Shown here piece by piece: positions 8,837-17,134 of a stretch of 43,267 nt of DNA. The position numbers and the translations under genes are program-made. The notes under the pieces were generated by a model. The model was not told the origin of the DNA. It worked only from the letters and a program-made list of their open reading frames with translations, and searched no databases. Numbering within the stretch: position 1 is the first letter of the stretch; every line of letters begins with the position of its first letter. This stretch comes from GCA-2862545 sp047609825 (lineage in GTDB: Bacteria; Myxococcota_A; UBA796; GCA-2862545). The DNA is taken from NCBI GenBank assembly GCA_047609825.1, contig JBLFXJ010000015.1, forward strand, positions 1 through 43,267, in the 5' to 3' direction.

Positions 8837-9585
8837 GGGCCGTCGCCGAACCGCAGGCGTGACCACTTGCACAGCACGTGGGTGGCCCCCAACCCCGCGA
8901 CGGCAAGTCCGGGGAGGCCGTCCATGAACCCTCGTCTAAGTAGATATGAATCCACGAAATGTAGCGGAGGCCGAGCGGCCACGTCCAGCCATGTCGCCTC
9001 TCTCCCACGACTGCGAAGCCCGTCTGCGCTCACCTTGCTGTATCGGGCGATCGTCTGCAGATGCTCGTCCAGGCTTCGGTAGGGGTCGTGCAGGATGTCT
9101 CCGTCGAGAGTCCGGGTGGTCCCGTCTACGACCAGGTGATCATGTGGGTCGGGTCCATGCCAGCGTCCCTTCCCCCGACGGACCACCCTTACCTTGCGAT
9201 CCGGGTACCAGCGGCCATGCCGGATGGGATGACCGAGCCAAGAGGACAGGCGGGAGAACTTGAACGCCGCACACTCCCCCGGGGCCTGCAGCGCTGACTG
9301 GAGCGCAGCGGCGGCGGTCGGACACAACCGCTCATCCGCATCGAGCGAGAGCACCCATGGCATGCTCGCTAGGCCGAGCGCGCGGTTCTTCTGCACCACG
9401 TGACCGGGCCAGTCCGTCTCAATGACCTGCGCACCGTGAGAGAGGGCCACCTCGACCGTACGATCCGTCGAGCCGGAGTCCAGCACGATCGACTCGGACG
9501 CGAATGGCACTGAGGCGAGGCAGTCGCCCAGACGATCCGCCTCGTTCCTGGTAATCACGACCAACGACAGCAAGCGTGCCTCCAT
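8833..9585 (-). CDS. GT2 glycosyltransferase, WaaE/KdtX-like
   Basis: A 250-residue GT-A glycosyltransferase of family 2. It opens with LLSLVVITRNEADRL, then IVLDSGSTDRTVE and the donor/metal motif SLDADERL. The later block SLDEHLQTIARYSKVSADG, with a hydrophobic C-terminal part, is typical of the WaaE/KdtX group that adds glucose to the LPS inner core. The start is ATG 9585 (MEARLLSLVV). The frame stays open upstream, but that stretch is the antisense of the tRNA-Cys gene and is not coding. It is first in the operon GT2, GT4, PBP; the promoter must lie in the 50 nt shared with the divergent tRNA-Cys or inside that gene. Confidence 0.87.
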   Translation of the reverse strand: MEARLLSLVVITRNEADRLGDCLASVPFASESIVLDSGSTDRTVEVALSHGAQVIETDWPGHVVQKNRALGLASMPWVLSLDADERLCPTAAAALQSALQAPGECAAFKFSRLSSWLGHPIRHGRWYPDRKVRVVRRGKGRWHGPDPHDHLVVDGTTRTLDGDILHDPYRSLDEHLQTIARYSKVSADGLRSRGREATWLDVAARPPLHFVDSYLLRRGFMDGLPGLAVAGLGATHVLCKWSRLRFGDGP

Positions 9586-9591
9586 CGATGC

Positions 9592-9619
9592 TTGACGCGC
9601 CAAAGCAGATGGGTAAAGT
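9592..9619 (+). promoter_or_regulatory. sigma70-type promoter for tRNA-Cys
   Basis: TTGACG (9592-9597), a 16-nt spacer, and TAAAGT (9614-9619). The -10 box ends 15 nt before the mature tRNA 5' end, a normal distance for a tRNA promoter. Read from sequence only. Confidence 0.5.
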
Positions 9620-9634
9620 CGGCTGACGTGGTTC

Positions 9635-9710
9635 GGCGCCATACCCAAGTGGTTAAGGGAGAGGTTTGCAAAACCTCCATTCCCCGGTTCAAATCCGGGT
9701 GGCGCCTCCA
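9635..9710 (+). tRNA. tRNA-Cys(GCA)
   Basis: A full cloverleaf: acceptor GGCGCCA/TGGCGCC, D arm CCC/GGG, anticodon stem GAGGT/ACCTC with loop TTGCAAA (anticodon GCA), T arm CCCGG-TTCAAAT-CCGGG. The discriminator base is T (U73 at 9707), the identity element of tRNA-Cys. The CCA end appears to be encoded (9708-9710), unlike the other two tRNAs in this window. The minus strand of this gene reads as an open frame in front of the GT2 gene and should not be counted as coding. Confidence 0.97.
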
Positions 9711-9796
9711 CCTCCCCGGCCTCGAGTGCCGTAACTTGTCACGCGGGCTGAGCGACGCACGCGGAACGGTTAGGCGCGGCCCATTGGGAGGCGCCG

Positions 9797-10441
9797 GTGC
9801 TCGAGCAAGGGATGATGCAGTTTGCGCTCCTGGGCGCTGGCTGGGTGCTGTGGCTCCTGGTCACGCTGTCGGTGGGCTGCATCGCAGTCAGCATCGAGCG
9901 AGCCGCCTACCTGATCCGCGACCGCACCGACACCGCAGCGCTGAGCGGAGCGCTCGACGCGTTCATCGCGCGCGGTGACTTGTCGGCGTTCACCGGCGCG
10001 CTTCGCGGGCTGTCGGGGCACGAGGCCCGTGTGCTGTTCGCCGGCGCCGAGTACGCCCCACGCGGTGCCGAAGCCGCGGAGCGGGCGATGGCCTCGGTCT
10101 CATCCGCCGAGCGGCTACGGATGGAGCGGGGGCTGGCATTCCTGGCCACAGTCGGCTCCAACGCCCCTTTCCTGGGCCTGTTTGGCACAGTCCTCGGCAT
10201 CATTCAGGCGTTCCACGACCTCAGCGTCAACACCTCAGAGGCGTCAGAGGCCGTGATGGCTGGCATCTCCGAGGCCCTCGTCGCGACCGCGGTGGGACTC
10301 CTCGTAGCGATCCCAGCTGTAGTCCTGTACAACTTTTTCAGCCGAGCCGTGAAGGGACGCCTCAGCCGTTCTGCAAGCCTCGCCGAGCTGATGATGGCCA
10401 GCCTGGCGGGCACGCGCGCGGGCGCCAACCATGGGAAGTAG
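9797..10441 (+). CDS. MotA/TolQ/ExbB family proton-channel protein
   Basis: A 214-residue inner-membrane protein, the stator subunit of an ExbB/TolQ-type proton-driven motor. Three membrane segments are visible (about residues 8-30, 108-135 and 150-178). The family's conserved blocks are GSNAPFLGLFGTVLGIIQAF and ALVATAVGLLVAIPAVVLYN. The start is GTG 9797 with GGGAGG about 7 nt upstream. It overlaps the ExbD gene by 11 bp and begins a tightly packed operon with exbD, tonB and a TonB-dependent receptor, so the simplest role is energising TonB. A TolQ/AglR-like role in the neighbouring Glt-like machine is an alternative. No TolA, TolB or Pal gene is seen, which disfavours a Tol-Pal role. Confidence 0.92.
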   Translation: MLEQGMMQFALLGAGWVLWLLVTLSVGCIAVSIERAAYLIRDRTDTAALSGALDAFIARGDLSAFTGALRGLSGHEARVLFAGAEYAPRGAEAAERAMASVSSAERLRMERGLAFLATVGSNAPFLGLFGTVLGIIQAFHDLSVNTSEASEAVMAGISEALVATAVGLLVAIPAVVLYNFFSRAVKGRLSRSASLAELMMASLAGTRAGANHGK

Positions 10442-10900
10442 ACTCGGAGCTCACGACGACGACATCATCGCCGACATCAACATCACACCGTTCGTCGACA
10501 TCATCTTGGTGGTACTGATCATCTTCATGGTCACTGCCACAACCATCGTTCAGTCGTCCATCAAGGTGAACCTGCCTGACGCAGCCACCGGAGAGGCAAC
10601 CGAGAGCACGAGCCTGGGCCTCACGCTGCTCACAGATGGTTCGCTCCTGCTCGACGGTGAGAGCATCGGTCCCGATCGGCTGCGCGAGCGACTGCGCGAC
10701 GCCAAGCGCGGCGATGCCGGCGTTGTGTGCCTGATTGCCGCTGACCGCGCCGTCGCCCATGGCCGAGTGATCTGGCTCATCGACCTCATCCGCTCCGAGG
10801 GCATCGCGAAGTTCGCCTTGAACATCGACAAGGCCGAGATGGTCCCCAGCGATCCTGCAACGCGGGGCGAAGGGGTCGGCGTGCTCCCGGAGGGACGCTG

Positions 10901-10901
<1 letters not shown>
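10431..10901 (+). CDS. ExbD/TolR family protein
   Basis: A 156-residue protein with one N-terminal membrane helix and a periplasmic domain. The helix carries INITPFVDIILVVLIIF with the protonatable Asp at residue 23, the residue required for proton flow in ExbD/TolR. The periplasmic part is of normal length, with a polar C-terminal extension of about 15 residues. It overlaps exbB by 11 bp, and its TGA overlaps the next ATG by one base (TGATG), so the three genes are probably translated together. The partner is the ExbB-like protein immediately upstream. Confidence 0.92.
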
Positions 10902-11671
<770 letters not shown>

Positions 11672-11674
11672 CGG

Positions 11675-14347
11675 GTGCGTGTTGTCGTGTTGGCGCTACT
11701 CTCCATCAGCACCGCGTGGGGCCAGCAGGCTGCTCCTGAGCCGGAGCCCGCCCCAGTCGCCGATGAACCGCTGATCGAGGGTCCGGCGGTCGTGGAGTAC
11801 GTCGAGGCCGCCTACCCGCAGGAGGCGCTGGAGGCGGGCCTCGAGGCTGTGGTCACCCTCCGCATTGAGCTCGACGCGGAGGGCGATCTCGTCTCGGTCG
11901 ACATCGTCACGCCAGCCGGCAATGGCTTCGACGAGGCCGCGGTCGACGCCGTGCTCGAGATGACCTTCGCGCCAGCGCGCGCGGCGTCCGGGCCGGTGTC
12001 GGTCATGTTCGACTTCGACTACGGGTTCGTCCTCCAGCCCGAGCCCGAGCCCGCCGTGGAGCTCCCCATCACGCTCGACGGCACCGTTCGAGAGATGGGA
12101 ACGCGAACGCCGATCGCTGGCGTTTCCGTGGTCGTGGTCGGCACCGACCTCGTCGGGACCACAGACCATGACGGCCGGTTCGGCATCCGCGGGGTCCCGC
12201 CCGGCAGCTACACGCTGCGACTGCTCCACACCGGCCACATCAGCGCAGAGGTGGAGGCAGAGGTCACAGAAGGTGAGGTCACCACCGCTGCGATGTGGAT
12301 GCGGAGCGAGGCCTACCGAGACAACGAGGTGGTCGCCGTCTACCAGACCGACAAGGTAGAGGTCACCCGACGAACGCTCTCGATCGAAGAGATCCGCCGC
12401 GTTCCAGGCACGTTCGGCGATCCTGTCAAGGTCATCCAGACGCTTCCGGGCGCGGCCCGAACGCCGTTCGGGACCGGCTTCCTCGTGATCCGCGGGTCGA
12501 ATCCCGAGGACTCAGGCGTCTACATCGACGGCGTCCGTATCCCAATCATCTATCACCTGACCGGTACCACCTCGGTGATTCAGCCCGAGTTGGTGGAGAG
12601 CGTCGACTACCTTCCGGGTGGCTACGGCGTGCAGTTCGGACGCTCGATGGGCGGCACGGTCGACGTGAAGACCCGGGACGAGTTCTCGGAGCAGGGCCGC
12701 CTGATCTGGGGCACCGACATCCTCGACTCTCAGCTCTACTACGAAGGCCGACTCGGAAAGAACAAGAAGCACGGACTCGCGATCGGCGCGCGCCGGTCCT
12801 ACGTCGATGCGTTTATCCCGCTGTTCACCGGTGACACAGGCTTCGCGATCAAGCCGAGATACTGGGATTACCAGGTGAAGTGGGCCCCGGACCTCGGCGC
12901 AGATCGCCTGTCTGTGTTCGTCTACGGCTTCGACGATCTGCTGGAGATCGGCACGCCCGACGATGTGGCGCAAGGCTCCGACCAGGACACTCAGGGCGAT
13001 CTCCGCACGAAATACAATTCGCACCGGATCATCGTCAACTACCAGCACCCGATCAGCGACACGCTGACGCTCGCCATCACGCCCAGCCTGGGTGTCGACG
13101 GCACATTCTTCGGCCTCGGCGGCGACTTCGTGTTGGATGGCGACACCTGGATCGGACAGGTCAGGGCCGAGCTTCCGTGGGCACCCACACCGCACGTCGA
13201 AGTTATCCCGGGCCTCGACTTCATCGGTTCCGTCTATGGGTTCGACTTCAAGTCAGCGTTGAGCTTCTCCGCCATCGACGACCCCCTCGCTGAGCGTGAG
13301 CCCGTTGGCTTCGACGGTCGCGGCACGCTCTGGTCACCCGACTTGTTCCTCAAGGCGAATCTGAGGCCGATGTCCGACCCGGGCCGCTGGCTCGTGACGC
13401 CTGGCGTGCGGGTGAACCTGGTCACACTGACCTCGGCCGGCAGCATCACCGGCGACCAAGCATCACCGGCGGTCACATCCATCACGGCCGATCCCCGACT
13501 GGCGACACGGTATGCGGCGACCGGCGCGGTATCGCTGAAGGCGGTCACGGGGCTGTACCACCAGCCACCGCAGCCCCAGGAACTCATCGGCGTCGGCACC
13601 CAAACGGACGTCCGTCCCGAGACGTCGTGGGCGAGCTCCGTGGGGTGGGAGCATCGCATCACACCGTCGATCTTCTACGATGTGGATGTGTTCTACAAGT
13701 ACATGAACGATCTCATCGTTTTCAACGAAGATTGGGGTGGATTCGGCGAGAACCCGTTCGTCAACGAGGGCCAGGGTCGAGCCTACGGCCTCGAGGTCAT
13801 CGCGAGGCATGACCCTACCGGGCGCTTCTTCGGATGGATCTCGTACACGCTCTCGCGAAGCCGTCGTCTGGATCCGCCCGACTGCGACGAGCCGCTCCGT
13901 GTGGGCACCTACAGCCAGCGACTCCTTGGCACCGGCTCCTGCTGGTACGCGTTCGACTTCGATCAGACGCACATCCTGTCCGCGCAGGCTGGCTACGACC
14001 TCCCACGCGACTTCGGCGTCTCGGCCCAGGTGCAGTTCGTCACGGGCAATCCAACGTCGGAGTTCAATGCGGGTGTGTACGACGCGGACGGCGACTTCTA
14101 CAACGGCTTCCGCATCGGCGACCCAAACGAAGACCGGCTCCCACCGTTCTTCCAGACGAGCCTGCGGTTCGACAAGCTCTGGACCTTCAAGACTTGGCAG
14201 CTCGAGTCCTACGTCGATCTGATCAACGCCATTCGCGGCGTCAACCCGGAGTTCACCCTCTACAACTACGACTTCACGGAGTCCGCGTACGTCCGCGGCC
14301 TCCCGTTCATCCCGAACCTCGGGATCGAGGCGAAGTTCTGGCTATGA
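11675..14347 (+). CDS. TonB-dependent outer-membrane receptor with N-terminal TonB-C-like domain
   Basis: An 890-residue outer-membrane transporter. Order: signal peptide (1-18, ISTAWGQQ), an acidic Pro linker, a TonB C-terminal-like domain (about 38-118: AAYPQEALEAGLEAVVTLRI ... AAVDAVLEMTFAPA), a second EP linker, a carboxypeptidase-regulatory-like beta domain (131-210, DGRFGIRGVPPGSYTLRL), a TonB-box-like EVVAVY (about 218-223), the plug (about 233-340, FLVIRGSNPEDSGVYIDGVR) and a beta-barrel ending in FWL. The TonB-C-like domain ahead of the plug is unusual for a receptor. The substrate is unknown. It starts at GTG 11675, 3 nt after tonB, with GGAG upstream. Its TGA overlaps the ATG of the next lipoprotein gene (ATGA). 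Confidence 0.93.
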   Translation: MRVVVLALLSISTAWGQQAAPEPEPAPVADEPLIEGPAVVEYVEAAYPQEALEAGLEAVVTLRIELDAEGDLVSVDIVTPAGNGFDEAAVDAVLEMTFAPARAASGPVSVMFDFDYGFVLQPEPEPAVELPITLDGTVREMGTRTPIAGVSVVVVGTDLVGTTDHDGRFGIRGVPPGSYTLRLLHTGHISAEVEAEVTEGEVTTAAMWMRSEAYRDNEVVAVYQTDKVEVTRRTLSIEEIRRVPGTFGDPVKVIQTLPGAARTPFGTGFLVIRGSNPEDSGVYIDGVRIPIIYHLTGTTSVIQPELVESVDYLPGGYGVQFGRSMGGTVDVKTRDEFSEQGRLIWGTDILDSQLYYEGRLGKNKKHGLAIGARRSYVDAFIPLFTGDTGFAIKPRYWDYQVKWAPDLGADRLSVFVYGFDDLLEIGTPDDVAQGSDQDTQGDLRTKYNSHRIIVNYQHPISDTLTLAITPSLGVDGTFFGLGGDFVLDGDTWIGQVRAELPWAPTPHVEVIPGLDFIGSVYGFDFKSALSFSAIDDPLAEREPVGFDGRGTLWSPDLFLKANLRPMSDPGRWLVTPGVRVNLVTLTSAGSITGDQASPAVTSITADPRLATRYAATGAVSLKAVTGLYHQPPQPQELIGVGTQTDVRPETSWASSVGWEHRITPSIFYDVDVFYKYMNDLIVFNEDWGGFGENPFVNEGQGRAYGLEVIARHDPTGRFFGWISYTLSRSRRLDPPDCDEPLRVGTYSQRLLGTGSCWYAFDFDQTHILSAQAGYDLPRDFGVSAQVQFVTGNPTSEFNAGVYDADGDFYNGFRIGDPNEDRLPPFFQTSLRFDKLWTFKTWQLESYVDLINAIRGVNPEFTLYNYDFTESAYVRGLPFIPNLGIEAKFWL

Positions 14348-15249
14348 AGCTCCAGCTTCTACTCCCTCCGCTCCTGGTGGGATGTGTCATCAACGGCGAT
14401 CGGTACAGACGTCCGAACGAGCTGTCCCCCGTGTGGTTCGTCGACCGCGCACGAGTGCTGGCCGTCCAAGCAGAGCCCCCTGAGATCCGGCCCGGCCAGA
14501 CCGCCAGCTTCGAGGCGCTGCTGGCGACCCCCGACTCCGAGGAGCCGTACTCAGTCGTGTGGATCGCCTGCCCTGCCGATGGCGGTGGCATTGGGTTCGG
14601 ATGTGCCCTCGACTTCGCAGACATCGATCTTACCAACGCCACGCCGGATCAGCTGGCAGCTCTGGGGTTCATCGGCTTCGAGCCCTTGTTGCCGCCGGTC
14701 TACACCGCCCCGGACGACATCCTCGACGGCCTCGATGACCCGGCCCGCCGGGAAGGCGCCTACGTGCTGATTCAGGTGACCGCCATCCCCCCTGGCGCGC
14801 TGGACGAAGGGAGACGCGGAAACCCCGAAATCGACTTCAACGAGGTGGAGGCTGCCTACAAGCGCCTGATCGTGAGCGAGGCGACCACCCCGAACCACAA
14901 CCCTGTCCCAGGTCCGTTCTCCGTGGCAGGACGGACGGTCGCGCCCGGCTCGATCGTCCATGTGGACCCCGATCAACCGTACAAATTGGCGTTGGAGATT
15001 CCCACTGCCAGCGTCGAGAGCTACGAGTTCGTCAATCGCGACGGCGAGGTCGAGATTCGCGTGGAAGAGCCGTACGTCGCCTGGTTCTCCACCGATGGAG
15101 AGATGGCCGAGGAGGTGACCTTGTACCCCTACACGGCAGCCGACTGGTACTCACCCTCCAAGCGGGGTGCGGCCGGGACGTGGTATGCGGTCGTGCGAGA
15201 CCGCCGCGGGGGCCAGGGATGGCACACTCAGCAGTGGGTGGTCGACTGA
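14344..15249 (+). CDS. lipoprotein coupled to the TonB-dependent receptor, unknown function
   Basis: A 301-residue lipoprotein. The N-terminus KLQLLLPPLLVGC has a good lipobox with Cys14, and Val at +2 is compatible with the outer membrane. The rest is acidic and rich in Pro and Val and looks beta-rich (for example FSVAGRTVAPGSIVHVDPDQ), like an Ig- or jelly-roll-type secreted protein. I do not recognise a family. The ATG overlaps the receptor's TGA by 4 bp, so the two are probably made together and this protein may be a surface accessory of the receptor, as SusD-like proteins are for SusC. It shows no SusD likeness. The open frame continues upstream inside the receptor gene, but the lipobox start is clear. 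Confidence 0.85.
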   Translation: MKLQLLLPPLLVGCVINGDRYRRPNELSPVWFVDRARVLAVQAEPPEIRPGQTASFEALLATPDSEEPYSVVWIACPADGGGIGFGCALDFADIDLTNATPDQLAALGFIGFEPLLPPVYTAPDDILDGLDDPARREGAYVLIQVTAIPPGALDEGRRGNPEIDFNEVEAAYKRLIVSEATTPNHNPVPGPFSVAGRTVAPGSIVHVDPDQPYKLALEIPTASVESYEFVNRDGEVEIRVEEPYVAWFSTDGEMAEEVTLYPYTAADWYSPSKRGAAGTWYAVVRDRRGGQGWHTQQWVVD

Positions 15250-15315
15250 GTTCCCCATCATGTCTCGATCTGCGCGGAAGGCAGGCTCGGCGCCTGAACA
15301 GCGCATCACGAAAAG

Positions 15316-15345
15316 TTGACAACGCGGCGTTTTGGCGGGTACCGA
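15316..15345 (+). promoter_or_regulatory. possible promoter (-35 only convincing) ahead of the Glt-like run
   Basis: A perfect TTGACA at 15316-15321 lies in the 223-nt gap before the first barrel gene. The candidate -10 (TACCGA, 18 nt later) is poor. This is the longest gap in the first half of the plus-strand run, so a promoter is expected here. Otherwise the gap 15250-15472 shows no gene. Confidence 0.25.
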
Positions 15346-15472
15346 CCGCCCTCCGCTGCTTCGGTTTTTCCGCAGGCTCGTGAGTCCCCCGTTCGAGCGG
15401 CACAACTCTAGGCCCCGTGCTAAGGTGCCGCTCGCTTTGGGCCGAATCGACCGTTTCGTCGGAGTACCCTGG

Positions 15473-16312
15473 ATGTTCCCAACGATACGCAGCGCAGCCA
15501 CAGTGCTGTTCGCCGCGACCCTCGCCGGCCCTCCGACCGCGCTCGCGGAAGATGGGTCAACCAGCCCTGGTGAAGCTGCCATCGAGCAGTTTCGCGAAGG
15601 GCGAAAGAGCCCCAAGGCGGTCGAGAACCGTTTCTTCCTCAAGCAGGAGCGGTTCGAGGTAGCGCCCGTGTTCGGGTATGTGCCGAACAACCCCTTCGCC
15701 CGCCGGTATGTAGGCGGAGTCATCGTCGGGTACCACTTCACGGAGGTCCTCGCGGCGTCCGTGTACGTTGGCTACTCCCCGGATGGCGGTGAAGGCGACC
15801 TCAAGGGTCTGACCGCGGTGCTGCTCGACCGGGCCTACAACGCACAAACGCAGGACGGCCCTTCCTTCCAGCAACCCTTGGACAAGGTCACGCTGTTCTT
15901 CAACGCGGGCGTCCAGTGGTCGCCGGTGTACGGGAAGATCAACCTCGCTGGCGAGACGGTTCTGAACTTCGACCTCTACGGCTTCCTGGGCGTGGGCATG
16001 GTCTCGAAGGAGAACTTCGTCGCGAGCTACGACCAGAGCGCCGACCCTGACGCCGGCGAAGACATCGTGCTCCTCGAAGACCTCGGCAACGAAGTCAGGG
16101 TCTCCCCCGTGGTCGGGATTGGTCAGAACTACTTCCTGAACCAGTCCATGTCCCTGAAGATCGACGCGCGCGCGTCGTTCTACGTCGACGACAAGCCGCA
16201 GTACGACCCGGACATCCCCCCGGATGGCTCACGTCTGTACAACAACTTCACGGCCTCTGTGGGGCTCGCCATCTACTTCCCGCGCATGAAGCCGCGGCTG
16301 TACGACTTCTAG
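15473..16312 (+). CDS. outer-membrane beta-barrel protein, GltA/GltB-like
   Basis: A 279-residue secreted protein with a signal peptide (to about residue 24, GPPTALAED) and alternating hydrophobic strands typical of an 8-12-strand outer-membrane barrel. It is a paralogue of the next gene: both share F-K-x2-R-x-EV-x-P, a DPF/NPF-x2-RY block, YHxTEV, a Y/F-SPD turn, SP[VI]YGK and the FD[LI]YG strand. This pair fits the Myxococcota-type OM barrel family containing GltA and GltB of the gliding machine. The start is ATG 15473 with CGGAG about 8 nt upstream; the open frame further upstream lacks a signal peptide. The Glt assignment rests on the paralogous pair next to TPR genes; which one is A or B is not deducible. 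Confidence 0.85.
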   Translation: MFPTIRSAATVLFAATLAGPPTALAEDGSTSPGEAAIEQFREGRKSPKAVENRFFLKQERFEVAPVFGYVPNNPFARRYVGGVIVGYHFTEVLAASVYVGYSPDGGEGDLKGLTAVLLDRAYNAQTQDGPSFQQPLDKVTLFFNAGVQWSPVYGKINLAGETVLNFDLYGFLGVGMVSKENFVASYDQSADPDAGEDIVLLEDLGNEVRVSPVVGIGQNYFLNQSMSLKIDARASFYVDDKPQYDPDIPPDGSRLYNNFTASVGLAIYFPRMKPRLYDF

Positions 16313-16324
16313 GAGGGTCCTTTG
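16311..16324 (+). promoter_or_regulatory. strong Shine-Dalgarno (AGGAGG) fixing a TTG start
   Basis: AGGAGG at 16311-16316 is 5 nt before TTG 16322-16324. It overlaps the last two bases of the previous gene's TAG stop. No ATG or GTG in frame fits the signal peptide better, so TTG is the likely start of the second barrel gene. Confidence 0.8.
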
Positions 16325-17134
16325 CAGTACGTCCGTACGCTGGTGGCCCTCGTCGCCGCCGCCACATTGTCTTCCGCGGCCTACGCCCAGGACGATGACC
16401 TCGACGACATCTTCGGCACCGACGACACCCAGCCGACCACCGTTGCCGAGGAGCGGAATGCGCTCCTCGACGAAGGTGGCGAGGCTCCGGTCGAGAAGGG
16501 CAACTCGAAGAAGCGCGTGATCAAGACCCTCCAGCGGAAGAACTTCGTCAAGGTCGGGCGCTACGAGGTGGGCCCACACCTCGGGTTCATCACGAACGAC
16601 CCGTTCCTGAACCGCTACTTGGTTGGCGTCGGCGGCACCTACCACGTCACCGAGGTGTTCGGCGTCGAGCTGTCGGGCACTTTCTCGCCTGACTTCGGCG
16701 ATGGAGACTACAAGCCCATCACCGACCAGATCATCAACGAGAACCAGGTCACACCTGACATCTCGAAGATTCAGCTCTACACGAATCTGAACTTCCAGTT
16801 CTCGCCGATCTACGGCAAGGCCGCATTGCTGGGCCGGGGCATCATCACCTTCGACATCTACGGTGTGTTCGGAACGGGCGTCGTTCGCACGGTGGACGAC
16901 CTCGAGGCGTTGGATGCGGCCGGCGACCCCATCGCTGAAGCGACTCGCTCCCAGTTCCACCCGACCCTGAACTACGGCGGTGGAATGCGGCTCATCTTCT
17001 CGCCCTCATTCGCCATCCGCGTTGAAGCCCGCGGCCTCAGCTACATCGAGGTCCTCGAGTCCACGACGCTTGAGATGAAGAACAACATGACGATGCTCCT
17101 GAACGCGTCGTTCTTCTTCCCCGGGATTGAGTGA
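16322..17134 (+). CDS. outer-membrane beta-barrel protein, GltA/GltB-like (second paralogue)
   Basis: A 270-residue outer-membrane barrel. It has a signal peptide (to about residue 22, SSAAYAQ) and an acidic stretch of about 40 residues (DDDLDDIFGTDD), then strands beginning RKNFVKVGRYEVGPHLGF. Similarity to the preceding protein runs over the whole barrel. The last strand, LLNASFFFPGIE, ends like an outer-membrane protein with one extra polar residue. It starts at an unusual TTG, justified by a perfect AGGAGG. Its TGA overlaps the ATG of the TPR gene downstream (TGATG). Together with the previous gene and that TPR gene it reproduces the GltA-GltB-GltC group known from Myxococcus xanthus; this is inference from architecture. 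Confidence 0.85.
   Translation: MQYVRTLVALVAAATLSSAAYAQDDDLDDIFGTDDTQPTTVAEERNALLDEGGEAPVEKGNSKKRVIKTLQRKNFVKVGRYEVGPHLGFITNDPFLNRYLVGVGGTYHVTEVFGVELSGTFSPDFGDGDYKPITDQIINENQVTPDISKIQLYTNLNFQFSPIYGKAALLGRGIITFDIYGVFGTGVVRTVDDLEALDAAGDPIAEATRSQFHPTLNYGGGMRLIFSPSFAIRVEARGLSYIEVLESTTLEMKNNMTMLLNASFFFPGIE

Noticed and set aside
9586..9711. N-terminal extension of the GT2 glycosyltransferase (APPGFEPGNGGF-type sequence)
   Set aside because: This is the antisense translation of the tRNA-Cys gene. The real start is ATG 9585.
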